Shown here in pieces: positions 10,718 through 23,335 of a stretch of DNA of 64,000 nucleotides. Below the pieces are notes generated by a model, which saw only the letters and a program-made list of their open reading frames with translations, was not told the origin of the DNA and searched no databases. The stretch lies in NCBI RefSeq assembly GCF_033568475.1, contig NC_133123.1, positions 134,314,242 to 134,378,241 on the forward strand, read 5' to 3'. Both the position numbers and the translations under genes were made by a program. The stretch is from Henckelia pumila (Eukaryota > Streptophyta > Magnoliopsida > Lamiales > Gesneriaceae). Numbering within the stretch: position 1 is the stretch's first letter; every line of letters begins with the position of its first letter.

Positions 10718-13700
10718 GTGGTTGTAGCTGTGACTGATCTTCCACATCAGAAAAGATTTTTTGAAGATTTTATAAGGCAGGATTATTGTAGTCAAGATGA
10801 CGGCAAAATACGAGATAGAAAAGTTCAATGGGAGAAATTTTTGCTGTGGAAATTGAAGGTGCAAGCAATTCTAACAAAGGAGCGTTTCTTGGCAGCTATT
10901 GGAGATAGACCGGCGGATGTCATGGACGATCAAAAGTGGAATGAGATGAATCACAATGTTGTTGCCAATTTGCACTTGGCGATAGCGGATGAAGTTTTGT
11001 CAAGTATCTCGGAAATAAAAAGCGCAAGAGTTATTTGGGATACTCTGACAAAATTGTACGAGGTCAAGTCACTACACAATAAGATTTTCCTAAAGAGAAA
11101 GCTTTATACTCTTCGGATGGCGGAATCCTCATCGATGACCAACCATATCAATACACTGAATACTCTATTTTCCCGGCTCACGTCTATGGGGCATAAAATA
11201 GAGGAAAAAGAACGTGCGGAGCTTCTACTTCAAAGTCTACCAGATTCATACGATCAGCTCATCATCAATGTTACCAACAATGTTCTTTCGGATAATTTAA
11301 ATTTTGACGACGTCTTAACTGCGGTTCTTGGAGAAGAGAGTCGTCGAAGGAACAAGGAAGATAGGTTGGCAACGTCGAAGCAAGCAGAGGCTTTACCAAT
11401 GACGAGAGGAAGATTGACGGAGCGTGACTCCAGTGGGAGCCACAGATATGGTAGATCAAAGTCAAGAAGTAAGAAGAAGAATATTTACTGTTTTAAATGT
11501 GGCGGTAAAGGGCACTTCAAGAGAGAGTGTACGAAGAGCATCGAAAAGGGATCTCAAGGAAATGTGGCCAGTACTTCAGGAAGTGGTGAAATATTATTCA
11601 GCGAAGCAGCAACGGTTGTGGAAGGCAGACACAAATTTTGTGATGCATGGATTATGGATTCAGGAGCGACGTGGCATATGACGTCAAGGAGAGAATGGTT
11701 CGACCAGTATGAACCAGTCTCAGGAGGATCTGTATTCATGGGAAACGATCATGCCTTGGAAATCGCTGGGGTTGGTACCATTAAAATCAAAATGTTTGAT
11801 GGTACTATTCGCACCATACAGGAGGTACGACATGTGAAGGGCCTGACAAAAAATCTTTTGTCTTTGGGGCAATTGGATGATATTGGGTGCAAAACTCGTA
11901 TTGAGAAAGGGATCATAAAAATTGTGAAAGGCGCGTTTGTGGTTATGAAGGCGAAAAAGGTTGCTGCAAATCTGTATGTATTGTTGGGGAAAACACACAA
12001 AGAGGCGGAACTAGCTGTTGCATCAATTGGTTCGGGAGAAGAATCAACAGTGTTGTGGCATAGAAAGCTTGGACATATGTCAGAACGAGGAATGAAGATT
12101 CTCTCAGAACGAAAGCTGTTGCCAGGGCTTACAAAAGTGATTCTACCCTTTTGTGAGCATTGTGTTACCAGTAAACAACACAGATTGAAGTTTGGCACAT
12201 CTACTGCCAAAAGCAAAGGCATATTGGAGCTGATTCATTCTGATGTTTGGCAAGCACCGGTGGTGTCCCTAGGAAGAGCGAGATACATTGTCTCGTTTAT
12301 TGATGATTTCTCTAGGAGATGTTGGGTGTATCCAATCAAGAAGAAGTCAGATGTTTTCGAAGTCTTCAAAGTTTTCAAAGCGCGGGTTGAACTTGATTCT
12401 GATAAGAAAATCAAGTGTTTGAGGACTGACAATGGAGGAGAATATACCAGTGATGAATTTGATGCATTCTGTCAGCATGAGGGCATCAAAAGACAGTTCA
12501 CGACGGCTTACACGCCTCAGCAGAATGGAGTGGCGGAGCGGATGAACATAACGTTTTTGGACCAAACAAGGGTCATGTTGAGTACTGCGGGTCTACCAAA
12601 GTCATTTTGGGCAGAAGCAGTCAAAACCGCTTCTTATATCATCAATCGTTCTCCTTCAGTGGCGATTGATTTGAAGACTCCAATGGAGGTGTGGACTGGC
12701 AAGCCAGCTAATTATTCTCGGTTACATACATTTGGAAGTCCGGTGTACGTGTTGTACAATGAACAAGAAAGATCAAAGTTGGATTCCAAATCCAGAAAGT
12801 GTATCTTCTTGGGCTATGCTGATGGAGTAAAGGGGTTTCGCTTGTGGGATCCTACTGTCCACAAGCTTATCATCAGCAGAGATGTTATCTTCGAGGAAGA
12901 TAAAGTGAAGGGAGACAAAGGCACACTGAATTCAAAAACTACTATCATTCAGGTGGAAAACAAGACAGACGAAGATCAAGTTTCTTGTGAAGCAGTACCA
13001 GAGCACGAGGAACAAGAACCAGTTGAGTCAGAGGTTTCCAAAGTGAGGCAGTCAACTCGAGAGAGAAGACCACCAGGTTGGCTTTCAGATTATGTCACTG
13101 AAAGCAACATTGCATATTGTCTATTAACAGAGGATGGTGAGCCATCGAGTTTCCATGAGGCTACTCAAAGCTCGGATGTATCCCTGTGGATGACAGCGAT
13201 GCAGGAAGAATTGGAAGCATTGGACAGGAACAAAACTTGGGATCTTGTTACACTACCACGAGGGAGGAAAGCTATCGGTAACAGATGGGTCTATAAGATC
13301 AAGCGTGATGGCAATAACCAAGTGGAGCGGTATCGTGCAAGATTGGTTGTCAAAGGGTATGCTCAGAAAGAAGGAATTGACTTCAATGAGATATTTTCTC
13401 CTGTGGTTCGGCTTTCAACAGTCAGGATAGTATTAGCAATGTGTGCGGTGTTTGACCTACATCTAGAACAGCTAGATGTGAAAACGGCATTTCTTCATGG
13501 CGATCTTGAAGAAGAAATTTATATGCTCCAGCCAGAAGGTTTTGCAGAAAAAGGCAAAGATAACTTGGTTTGCAGGTTGAAAAAATCTCTGTACGGTCTC
13601 AAACAGGCACCGAGGTGTTGGTACAAGAGATTTGATTCCTATATCATGAGCCTTGGGTACAACAGACTCAGTGCAGACCCTTGTACGTATTTCAAGAGGT

Positions 13701-14698
13701 CTGATGATGATGATTATATCATTTTGCTGTTGTACGTGGACGACATGTTGGTAGCAGGCCCCAACAAAGATCGGGTCCAAGAATTGAAGGCACAGTTGGC
13801 TAGGGAATTTGATATGAAGGATTTGGGACCAGCAAACAAGATTCTAGGGATGCAAGTTCACCGAGACAGAAGTAAAAGGAAGATTTGGCTTTTCCAGAAA
13901 AATTATTTGAAGAAAGTCTTGCAGCGCTTCAACATGCAAGATAGTAAGCCAGTTTCAACCCCTCTTCCTATTAACTTCAAGTTATCTTCTGAGATGTGTC
14001 CTAGCAGTGAAGCAGAGAAGATGGAGATGTCTCGAGTATCGTATGCATCAGCAGTGGGAAGTTTAATGTTCGCTATGATTTGTACTAGACCAGACATTGC
14101 ACAAGCAGTGGGAGCAGTCAGTCGGTATATGGCGAATCCTGGACAAGAGCATTGGAGCACGGTTAAGAGGATCCTTAGATATATTAAGGGTACCTCGGAT
14201 GCTGCATTATGTTTTGGAGGATCTGATTTTACACTCAGGGGCTATGTGGATTCAGACTACGCAGGTGATCCAGATAAGAGAAAATCTACTACTGGTTATG
14301 TGTTTACAGTTGCAGGAGGTGCAGTCAGCTGGATTTCAAAACTGCAAACAGTTGTGGCATTATCTACAACGGAGGCAGAATACATGGCAGCTACTCAAGC
14401 TTGCAAAGAGGCAATATGGATTAAAAGGTTATTGGAGGAGCTTGGGCACAAACAAGAAAAGATTCCTCTGTTTTGTGACAGTCAGAGTGCCTTGCACATT
14501 GCAAGGAATCCAGCCTTTCATTCCAGGACTAAACACATTGGAGTACAATTTCACTTTGTACGGGAAGTAGTAGAGGAAGAAAGTGTGGACATGCTGAAGA
14601 TCCATACGAAGGATAACTTAGCTGATTTTCTGACCAAGCCAGTGAATAATGATAAGTTCGAATGGTGTAGATCCTCAAATGGCCTAGCAGAAACGTAA
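10718..14698 (+). CDS. gag-pol polyprotein of the Ty1/copia element
   Basis: A single long frame of about 1,326 codons carries, in order, a UBN2-type gag domain, a CCHC zinc knuckle (CFKCGGKGHFKREC), an aspartic protease (DSGATWHM), a GAG-pre-integrase segment (LWHRKLGHMS), an integrase core (HSDVWQ..., then TDNGGEYTS and TPQQNGVAERMN), a reverse transcriptase (RARLVVKGYAQKEGIDF, YVDDM) and RNase H (YVDSDYAGD, STTEAEYMA, DSQSA). Integrase before RT is diagnostic of Ty1/copia. Wording throughout resembles the tobacco Tnt1/Tork group. It is described here as part of an old-virus-like element; whether it is expressed cannot be told from sequence. Confidence 0.9.
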   Translation: MVVAVTDLPHQKRFFEDFIRQDYCSQDDGKIRDRKVQWEKFLLWKLKVQAILTKERFLAAIGDRPADVMDDQKWNEMNHNVVANLHLAIADEVLSSISEIKSARVIWDTLTKLYEVKSLHNKIFLKRKLYTLRMAESSSMTNHINTLNTLFSRLTSMGHKIEEKERAELLLQSLPDSYDQLIINVTNNVLSDNLNFDDVLTAVLGEESRRRNKEDRLATSKQAEALPMTRGRLTERDSSGSHRYGRSKSRSKKKNIYCFKCGGKGHFKRECTKSIEKGSQGNVASTSGSGEILFSEAATVVEGRHKFCDAWIMDSGATWHMTSRREWFDQYEPVSGGSVFMGNDHALEIAGVGTIKIKMFDGTIRTIQEVRHVKGLTKNLLSLGQLDDIGCKTRIEKGIIKIVKGAFVVMKAKKVAANLYVLLGKTHKEAELAVASIGSGEESTVLWHRKLGHMSERGMKILSERKLLPGLTKVILPFCEHCVTSKQHRLKFGTSTAKSKGILELIHSDVWQAPVVSLGRARYIVSFIDDFSRRCWVYPIKKKSDVFEVFKVFKARVELDSDKKIKCLRTDNGGEYTSDEFDAFCQHEGIKRQFTTAYTPQQNGVAERMNITFLDQTRVMLSTAGLPKSFWAEAVKTASYIINRSPSVAIDLKTPMEVWTGKPANYSRLHTFGSPVYVLYNEQERSKLDSKSRKCIFLGYADGVKGFRLWDPTVHKLIISRDVIFEEDKVKGDKGTLNSKTTIIQVENKTDEDQVSCEAVPEHEEQEPVESEVSKVRQSTRERRPPGWLSDYVTESNIAYCLLTEDGEPSSFHEATQSSDVSLWMTAMQEELEALDRNKTWDLVTLPRGRKAIGNRWVYKIKRDGNNQVERYRARLVVKGYAQKEGIDFNEIFSPVVRLSTVRIVLAMCAVFDLHLEQLDVKTAFLHGDLEEEIYMLQPEGFAEKGKDNLVCRLKKSLYGLKQAPRCWYKRFDSYIMSLGYNRLSADPCTYFKRSDDDDYIILLLYVDDMLVAGPNKDRVQELKAQLAREFDMKDLGPANKILGMQVHRDRSKRKIWLFQKNYLKKVLQRFNMQDSKPVSTPLPINFKLSSEMCPSSEAEKMEMSRVSYASAVGSLMFAMICTRPDIAQAVGAVSRYMANPGQEHWSTVKRILRYIKGTSDAALCFGGSDFTLRGYVDSDYAGDPDKRKSTTGYVFTVAGGAVSWISKLQTVVALSTTEAEYMAATQACKEAIWIKRLLEELGHKQEKIPLFCDSQSALHIARNPAFHSRTKHIGVQFHFVREVVEEESVDMLKIHTKDNLADFLTKPVNNDKFEWCRSSNGLAET

Positions 14699-14774
14699 GC
14701 AGCAGGAAATGGCAAGATTGAAAGGACGTGTGGAGACGTGTTTGATTCTCAATCAAATCTCCAAGTGGGAGAAA

Positions 14775-15221
14775 TGTTGGGTTTGAATAGTCAAATGGTA
14801 GGTGGCAATTGGTGGCAGCAAGTGTTGGAAAATGAGACAACACTCATTACACTTGTGCGTACAAAAATGAAGGAAAATACTTCACATTTATAACCGAGAG
14901 ATTGCACCTATAAATAGGTGCATTCTCTTGGAATGAAAAGCATCCTATCTCAAGTTCATTTCTCTGATTCTTGAGTTCTTCTCTTTTCCTAATTAATTCT
15001 ATATATATTTGTGAGATAGGTTTTCTCATGTATTAAGAGAGTGAGTGTCTCTTTGGAAACACAGAGAGAGGTTGTAATTCTCCAAATATTATAGTGAAAT
15101 CTTTTGGTCTTGCCCGTGGTTTTTACCCTAATATTTTTGGGGGTTTTCCACGTAAATCTTGGTGTCTATTTTATTTAATTTCCATAGTTTCTATCTCGTG
15201 ATGCCGCACCTGGGACCAACA
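14775..15221 (+). repeat. 3' LTR of the copia element
   Basis: The 447-bp LTR nearly duplicates 10205-10666, with the same ends (TGTTGGG ... CCAACA). The target duplication CTTTT follows at once (15222-15226), and then leucyl-tRNA synthetase coding sequence resumes on the minus strand. Confidence 0.95.
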
Positions 15222-16247
15222 CTTTTGATACGCCAAATTTAGAGCAGCCCTTCTTGTTAAGATGAACACTTGAGTGTCATCGATTTCAAAAGCTCCATAC
15301 TTTCCATCAGGCAATACCCAACAATTGGTTTGGCCATACATAGTTTCTGGTCTCAATGTAGCGGCTGCAAGGTACACCTTCTTTCCCTCCAAAACACTCA
15401 TCTTGGAAGGGAAAGGTGTGATGACTTCCATTTTTATGAGAGTGTATTCCTGCGGGCGAACATTTTCCCCCGAAGCCCGATCATGATCCGCACATGGTTG
15501 GCCATCCAAAGGTGAATATATAGTATATTTCAAGTCTTTAACAATCTTACCCATTGCTTTCAGTTTCCTCATTTGCCACCGCACAAACGAATCGAAATGT
15601 GGATTCATTTCAGTTGTGATAAATGAGCGCCTCCAATCACATCCTAGCCCAAAAGCCTTCAAGTCCTCTACTGCCAGTGGAGGAAAAATGGTCAGCCAAT
15701 GATACGGATCCGTGAACTTTGCTATCTCCTCATTAGACAAACCATAACTCTGCATTATCTCCCATTGGTACTTGATACCACCAGATTTAGCCGCAGTTTT
15801 TGATTTCTTACCTCTAAAACTACCACCTGGTTGAGATAGATTCCCTTCCCTTTCACCCTCTGGCTCACCTCTTTCTTCCTCTCTTACAATTGGAAAATTG
15901 GGTGGGCTTCCAAACATATGAATCTCCCTGGAAAGCTTATCAGCTGATGCCTTGATAGGCATCCCGGTACAATGAAAAGCAAAAGGCAAGAGCACGTTTA
16001 CTCCCCTCAATCTATGATAGGCGGCAGCAAATTCAAGTTTCGATAAAGAAAAGGCATGACCCAAATGGAGATAACCATTCATATACGGGGACGGGAAGTT
16101 GCCAAAGAACTTTTCGCCTGGCTTGGGTGGCGAGTCCATTGCATCGGCCCGAAACACATCACCATCTTCCCACCACTTCTGCACTTGTGACTCAATTTCT
16201 AGAAGCCTATCCCTCGGAGCAAAGCTTTTTCCTGTTTCTTCTGCCAT
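15222..16247 (-). pseudogene. Leucyl-tRNA synthetase, cytosolic: N-terminal exon, interrupted by a copia element
   Basis: Reading on the minus strand from the ATG at 16247, 342 codons encode the N-terminus of a class I leucyl-tRNA synthetase of the plant cytosolic type. Visible are NFPSPYMNGYLHLGHAFSLSK with the ATP-binding HIGH-type motif HLGH at residues 61-64, CTGMPIKASADKL, and the start of the CP1 editing domain with TLRPETMYGQTN from about residue 297. The ATG after a 5' UTR intron is chosen because the codons upstream show no homology. The enzyme charges tRNA-Leu in the cytosol, and the full family length is about 1,090 aa. The frame is undamaged up to the copia target duplication, then resumes at 10199. 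The gene is therefore an intact sequence split by insertions, not an old pseudogene. Confidence 0.92.
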
Positions 16248-16830
16248 ATTGTCACCAGCAGTCGTACAAAAGCTGGGGTGAGGAGAAAAATAAAAGTAAG
16301 TGGGATACAAAGAAATTGTCTGAACCGATTACTCGATACATCTGCTACTACGTTGATACGAATCCTATATGAAGTTTTTGTGAATCACTAACATAATATA
16401 CATATCGAAGTTGGTCAAATACAGAAGGCACAAATCATAAACTCAATTAAGCTCACGGTTTCTTCAACTGATATTTGTATTCACAAGCTGCGGCTTTTAA
16501 ACAAATACCAAAACTAACATGTAAGTCGTTGTTTTTCAGCTAAATAACAACAAAATCTTAGTCAACTGACACATAAAAAACGATTAGAAACTGACCCAGA
16601 ATCAACTTCAACACCTGATTCTCCAAATCATAAACCAACATGATAAAGCAAACCAAAATAAAATCTTTCTATAAAGCCACAGAACAGAAAACATACCTTA
16701 GTTTGTTGAAATTGAATACTGGAATTGCTGCCAGAATATCAACCTGATGAGCAGCAGCAGCGATGAGTCTCCGTAAACTAGAAGATGCCACAGATTGTAA
16801 GAAGCGATATCTAGGAAAAATGAAAGTTTC
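16248..16830 (-). promoter_or_regulatory. 5' UTR and UTR intron of the leucyl-tRNA synthetase gene
   Basis: A short UTR stretch (16248-16272) is preceded on the minus strand by CCTCACCCCAG, a good acceptor. A donor AAG/GTATGT lies at 16697/16696, so a UTR intron of about 424 bp is inferred (16273-16696). The upstream exon, beginning somewhere above 16697 and possibly near 16830, contains no ATG on the minus strand. The 5' end is not determined. Confidence 0.6.
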
Positions 16831-17498
16831 AATTCAGAAACAGCGGATTATGTCGAACTATTTTCCTTTCTGACATTTCAAATCTGGTGTGGTCGGATTC
16901 TATGACCAAACTATCAACTATAATAACGGTCAAAAGATTAAAGACTATACAAGTTGACTTCTGGTTATCTCTTTTACACTCGGATCACTAAAAAAAAATT
17001 TAATTTTTCGCCTCTAGCTACCGTTTTTTCCAACACTTGACTTCTTCATGAGATATAAATTTAATCATTACTTGAAAACACTCCCTTGCTTGATTAATTA
17101 TCGTCCACTTATTAACTTCTGTTTAAATGTATATATTTTGCTTTACTGATGTAAAAACACTTTAGATAATGAATCCATTCAATATTCTCCGTATTCTTGA
17201 GTGAAGAAGTAAATCAAAGCGCATTTCTTGTATGACACGTTCTAGAGTTATAGCATACATTCAAAAGGTGGGGCCATTACCAACTGGGCAATTTAATTTT
17301 TGGGTCCAATTTCAAAGTCATCCCTTGGCCAACTTTATTTGCTTCTGCGTAGTTCTATGCACAAGCCGAGTCGTTTATAACTTTACACATATGGGCGTGG
17401 GCTGAGAGACTCAATAGCCTTGCAAAACTTAAACTTGGCTACATTTTCTAAGTGACAATAACAGGTCGGGAATCCAAAAGCAATAGAGCTTCTTAAGA
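16831..17498. other. Intergenic region, LeuRS promoter side and 3' flank of the Myb-like gene
   Basis: About 670 bp of AT-rich sequence without a supported coding region. It must hold the promoter of the leucyl-tRNA synthetase copy and the 3' UTR of the Myb/SANT-like gene, but no specific element can be named with confidence. Confidence 0.5.
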
Positions 17499-18743
17499 CT
17501 AAGGTTGATCAGCTAATAACAAATTAATCATCACAGCTCTAGCGTTATCTGGAAGGCTGAAGAAAAGCTCCATATCTGGAGTTCTGTTGACAAGAAGCCT
17601 TGCAGCTATAATCCTGTCTCTCATGCTGAGTCCGGGAATGTTAGAGAGAGCAGCAAACACTTCTTTCCTAGCATTTGAAACATCATGCTCGTGCCCTCTT
17701 CTTTCTGCTATTTCATCAAGTTTTGAATTTACCGTTTCACAGAAAACAGCAATGGCCTCGACTAAAGCACCAGAATTGTTACTTGAAACCTTTCTTTTCT
17801 TTGGAGGTTGCTTCTTTTCGGTGCCGCTATCTTGTGAATGACACACAGATAACTCATTTTCGTCATCGATCCCCTCGGCATCAGGATAACCAAATTCTAC
17901 TGCTGTTTTTTTCCCTTCATCCGTACCAACGGTATCTGTTTTTATTTCTTGATCAGCTTCAGCAAGATCTTCAACATTTTCTCTTGTAACAGGAATATCG
18001 CTGCCATATATTTGACACCAATCTTCATAAAATGGCCAAGACTTGTATCTCATTGTACGAGCACTGTTATCGACCTGAAAAATGTTGCGTGGGATATGTC
18101 AAAGCAAGTAACAGAAACAACTACTCAAATTATTAAAAGAGCAGCAATCTACAGATTCAGGGACGACCTAAAGTAAGATAATATATGAATGTCAATAAAT
18201 CCTAAATCAAGCCAAAAAATGATCAATTTTTTCACCGCCTAGTAAAGTAACAAGATGGGGAGAGAATACAGAGATAAAAAAGCAAATCAAACCATCATGA
18301 TTGAAAAATAAGGCCCCGGTCTCCTAAAAAAAAACACAATCTCCTACTTTCAATACACGTACAGAAACGATTTTAAAATATACCTTCAGATATAAATCCC
18401 AGGCATCATCTTGAGCCTTAACCATTTTCTCTTTTGCATTCCAACTAAAACCCCTTAGTGCAAGCATGCATGTCAGTGATGCATGATATTTCTTCCAAAC
18501 GTGCAGCTTGGAATTTATATGAGGCTGGGCCCTGAGGTCAGTGCCAGGGAATGCTTTGAGCATCACGCGTTCAAGTACAATCAAGTAGCCGGTTTTGAAG
18601 CCATTTTCACTTTTCCACCCATTGGCTATGATATCTTTTAGTGCGGAAATCAAAACTTCTTCTTCTTTTACTGACCAACATCGCCGGCTTTTGTCCCTTT
18701 TTCTTCCCTGCCCTTGCATTTGTTTGTTTGGTGTTGGCTCCAT
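17499..18743 (-). CDS. Myb/SANT-like DNA-binding domain protein (LIMYB / At2g29880-like)
   Basis: Two coding exons (18743-18384 and 18074-17499), joined in phase 0 with GT-AG borders, give 311 aa. Residues about 15-115 form a Myb/SANT-like domain with CWSVKEEEVLISALKDI, then KTGYLIVLERVMLKAFP, INSKLHVWKKYHASL and DDAWDLYLK. This is the plant family that includes L10-interacting MYB proteins and relatives of Harbinger transposon Myb proteins. After SWPFYEDWCQIYG comes an acidic linker, a basic PPKKRKV stretch that resembles a nuclear localisation signal (around residue 207), and a C-terminal helical region ending in NRTPDMELFFSLPD. Binding DNA or a protein partner in the nucleus is inferred from the family. 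The target is unknown. Confidence 0.85.
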
Positions 18744-20941
18744 TTCTATAGCATTAATTGCAAGGAATTATAGTTCAAGTTACCCAGTCATGATAGAAAC
18801 AAATGTTGCAGGGAGGGTGAGACATGGAAGGTCAAAAGTTTGGTCTGAAAGCTAACACTTTTCAACCTAGATTTGCTTGTCAAAAAGTAAACATTTTCTA
18901 AAATGGAATGCATCGATGTCCATCTGTTGGATAAAAACTTGGGTCTTACGTAATGAATCATTTTGATGAAGATACATCTCTCCATATGTAATATAAGTAC
19001 TTGTGGAGAACAAATAAATCAAATATGGAATTCAAATAAGTAGACCTGGAAATAAAAAAATTGGCAGCCATTTTGTGAGACAAAATGTGCTTGTCGCTTA
19101 TACTTGTAAAATATATATCCTTTTAGAGATACAGTTGGCTTGGAGAATTAAACCCAAATAATATAAACCCTTCTACTCTCAATTCAAAGTCTACTCTCAC
19201 TTAAATTGTTTGAACAACCACTCAGTCCAAAACCATGGATAAGCTCAAGTGTAGCTCCTTATGATACTGGTTTTGATCTTATGCAGACTTTGCAAAATCT
19301 TACAACATTAAAGAAACATTAGATTGAAGCGAGAAAACAATTGGAACAAAGGGACATCAAACCACTGCTACAAAACATGCCTTTGTCCAAACATGTTGAA
19401 AGATTTTATAGGTCTGGCTCGATCCCTTCAAGATATCGATTGACCAAAATCCATGCAAACACATTCTTTCCCCGCTTCGATCATTCTTAGTCAGCCAAAT
19501 TCTAATAATCCAAATCACATGATCCATACATTGCAATTGTGTACCGACACAACACCAAGACCATCTGAATTATAAATTTTCAACTACTTGACTGGATTAA
19601 ATTTGCAACCAAAACAACACGCATATGAAATTTACACAGAAAATCACAGAAAACAATTTCCACCTTATTGAGAAAAAAATGTAAACCAAAGAAGAAGAAG
19701 TAAAGACCACTCTTCCAATTGCACGAGAAAACACAGTTCCAACCCAGATAAACAAAACAAAACAAATCGCGTAGCAAATAACAACAAAGTAAAATAAAAT
19801 TAGGGCAACTATAGTTCGATTAGAAGCTGGAAACACACCCATAAACAAAAAAAAATATGAATAAATACTAATAATAAGGTACGATCCACAAATTACTGAT
19901 TTTTATGACAAAATCCTTCGTGAGATCGGGGTAGAAGAGAAGCTTAATGTACCTGCCCCGCTCGCATTAGGTGAGCAGTTTAGCTGAAGCCAGCTGAAGA
20001 AATTAATAAATTATCATGCTTCACTCAAAATTGCAAGTTTTAGCTCTTAAAAAAACTTTAATAATTTTTAAAAATACCAAAAAATTAAACCATATAAAAA
20101 ATGATTTTGAGTACAATTACAATCTGGAATCAAAAGTAGCAAAAAAAAATTTAACTAAAAAATCATTCAAATTTTATATCAGTACATATTTGTTGTATAT
20201 ATAATAATAAATAAAACTTTTAAAAATAATCTCAAAAGATATTATAGTACACGTGTGAATTAAAGAGCAGCATGTATTCAAAGCTCATAACACGTGTGAT
20301 AAGCGGAGGCAACCGGCCTTTGCATGGAGATGACTCGGATTATCCTTTGCACACTAAATTTACACGTTTAACCCTCTCTCATTTTTTTTTTAAAAAAAAC
20401 ATTGTCTTTAATTATTACTCTTTTTTAATTCTTTTTTACTCTATTATACAGATATAACTCGTTGCTTCCATGTAAATGAAACACATTTATACTTAAAATT
20501 ACCTTTAGATTTTTTAGAAAATGATATACTGTTTTTAAAAAATCAAACAAAAATGACCTAAAATTATCCAAGTGTCTTCAGGCCATAGATAAAATCCTTT
20601 TTTGTTTAACAGCGAATAAAACCTTAATTCCGCATCACATGAAATGTAATTGAAGCACACAGTTGTCTACATGCAATTTTTGTTTCTATTCATTAAATAT
20701 ATTTAATATTAATGATTTTATAAGTTAAATGAAAAAAAATCTAATTACATAATAATATTTAATTATATAGTAAAAATATTAATACATTAGATATATTCGA
20801 TTTCTACATCATAATATGCCAAATGATATATATTTCAACAAAATCAACATTTGAATATAAAAAAGAAGCTTAAAAAAAAGAAAGTAGAAAATTATTATAA
20901 TGAAATGAGATTGCTAGGGAGGGGCATAATAGAGAGATATA
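18744..20941. other. Intergenic region upstream of the Myb-like gene
   Basis: About 2.2 kb of AT-rich DNA. A possible 5' UTR exon of the Myb-like gene lies near 19945-19990 on the minus strand, ending GAGCGGGGCAG before a GTACAT donor, but no matching acceptor was fixed, so this is weak. From 20016 to 20930 the sequence is A/T-rich and apparently non-coding. Open frames there look like chance. Confidence 0.4.
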
Positions 20942-21137
20942 GGCCCCGTTTGAATTTGGTAGATATTTTTAAAAAAAAGCACTTTTTTAAGTTATAATTT
21001 TTGGTTTTTGAAAAAACTCTAATTTTGACTTAAAAAGTGCTTATTTAAGCGCTTTTCTGGTCAACCAAACATTTTATTAAATAAAAAACACTTAAAAAAG
21101 TGTTTTTTTTTTCTGGCTTTTGAAACCAAACGGGACC
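20942..21137. mobile_element. MITE (non-autonomous DNA transposon), 196 bp, 115 bp upstream of the protease gene
   Basis: Terminal inverted repeats are GGCCCCGTTTG at the left and CAAACGGGACC at the right, with internal inverted segments built of AAAAGCACTTTTTTAAG-like words. ATA flanks both sides, which could be a 3-bp target duplication as in PIF/Harbinger (Tourist-like) MITEs; an 8-bp hAT duplication is not evident. The superfamily is therefore only a suggestion. Confidence 0.8.
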
Positions 21138-21251
21138 ATAATAAGCTCACATTCAACCTTTGACTGACTACACCTCACCACCGCCATTAATAATTTCTTT
21201 AAAATTCAGCAAAACCAGTAAACAGAGAGGCGGAGCTGATAAGGTACAGCT

Positions 21252-22929
<1,678 letters not shown>

Positions 22930-23152
22930 TAAACTGTCCCTTATAACTTTGTGCTGTTGCCTCTCATACTTTGTGGTGATTAATAAATGTTTTATCATAC
23001 AATTTCATTTGATCAATCAACGTTATTCACCGACAAATTAGCAATCTTTCGCCTTATGTTAATCAAATGATTGTATATTTGGAGTTGTGTGATTATTAAT
23101 GTGTAGGTTTTTTTAAGAGACCTGTCAATTACAATTAGGCCGATTATATTTA

Positions 23153-23335
23153 GGGTAATGTTATATATACACGGAGTTTTATACGTTGGTTACATAATGC
23201 ATTTGAAATTACATGATTATCCTTACATTTTATTAAGAATTTTTTTAAAAAAATGCATGTAGGATAATCATGTAATTTCAAATGCATCGTGTAACTCAAC
23301 GTGTAATACTCTGTGTATATGTAGCATTATTTTTA
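23153..23335. mobile_element. Foldback MITE with about 70-bp inverted arms
   Basis: The left arm (23156-23225, from TAATGTTATATATACAC to CATGATTATCCT) is repeated inverted at about 23262-23329 (AGGATAATCATG... to GTAGCATTA), with about 85-90% identity by eye. Between them is an AT-rich centre of about 40 bp. Such near-complete hairpins are typical of MITEs. The superfamily is not assigned. Confidence 0.8.

Larger units (their letters stand above)
10205..15221 (+). mobile_element. Ty1/copia LTR retrotransposon, Tork/TNT1-like, nearly whole and young
   Basis: The element has two LTRs (10205-10666 and 14775-15221), a primer-binding site TGGTATCAGAGC complementary to initiator Met-tRNA (10669-10680), one long gag-pol frame, and a purine-rich tract AGTGGGAGAA before the 3' LTR. 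It is flanked by the 5-bp target duplication CTTTT at 10200-10204 and 15222-15226. The two LTRs are almost identical, differing by a few bases and one short length difference, which implies a young insertion. It looks essentially whole, with at most about one break. It lies in the coding exon of the leucyl-tRNA synthetase gene, in the opposite orientation. Confidence 0.95.

Noticed and set aside
9925-16247. Reading the copia and gypsy borders as unusual introns of LeuRS
   Set aside because: The copia borders are LTR ends with a target duplication, not splice consensus, so they are insertion junctions.
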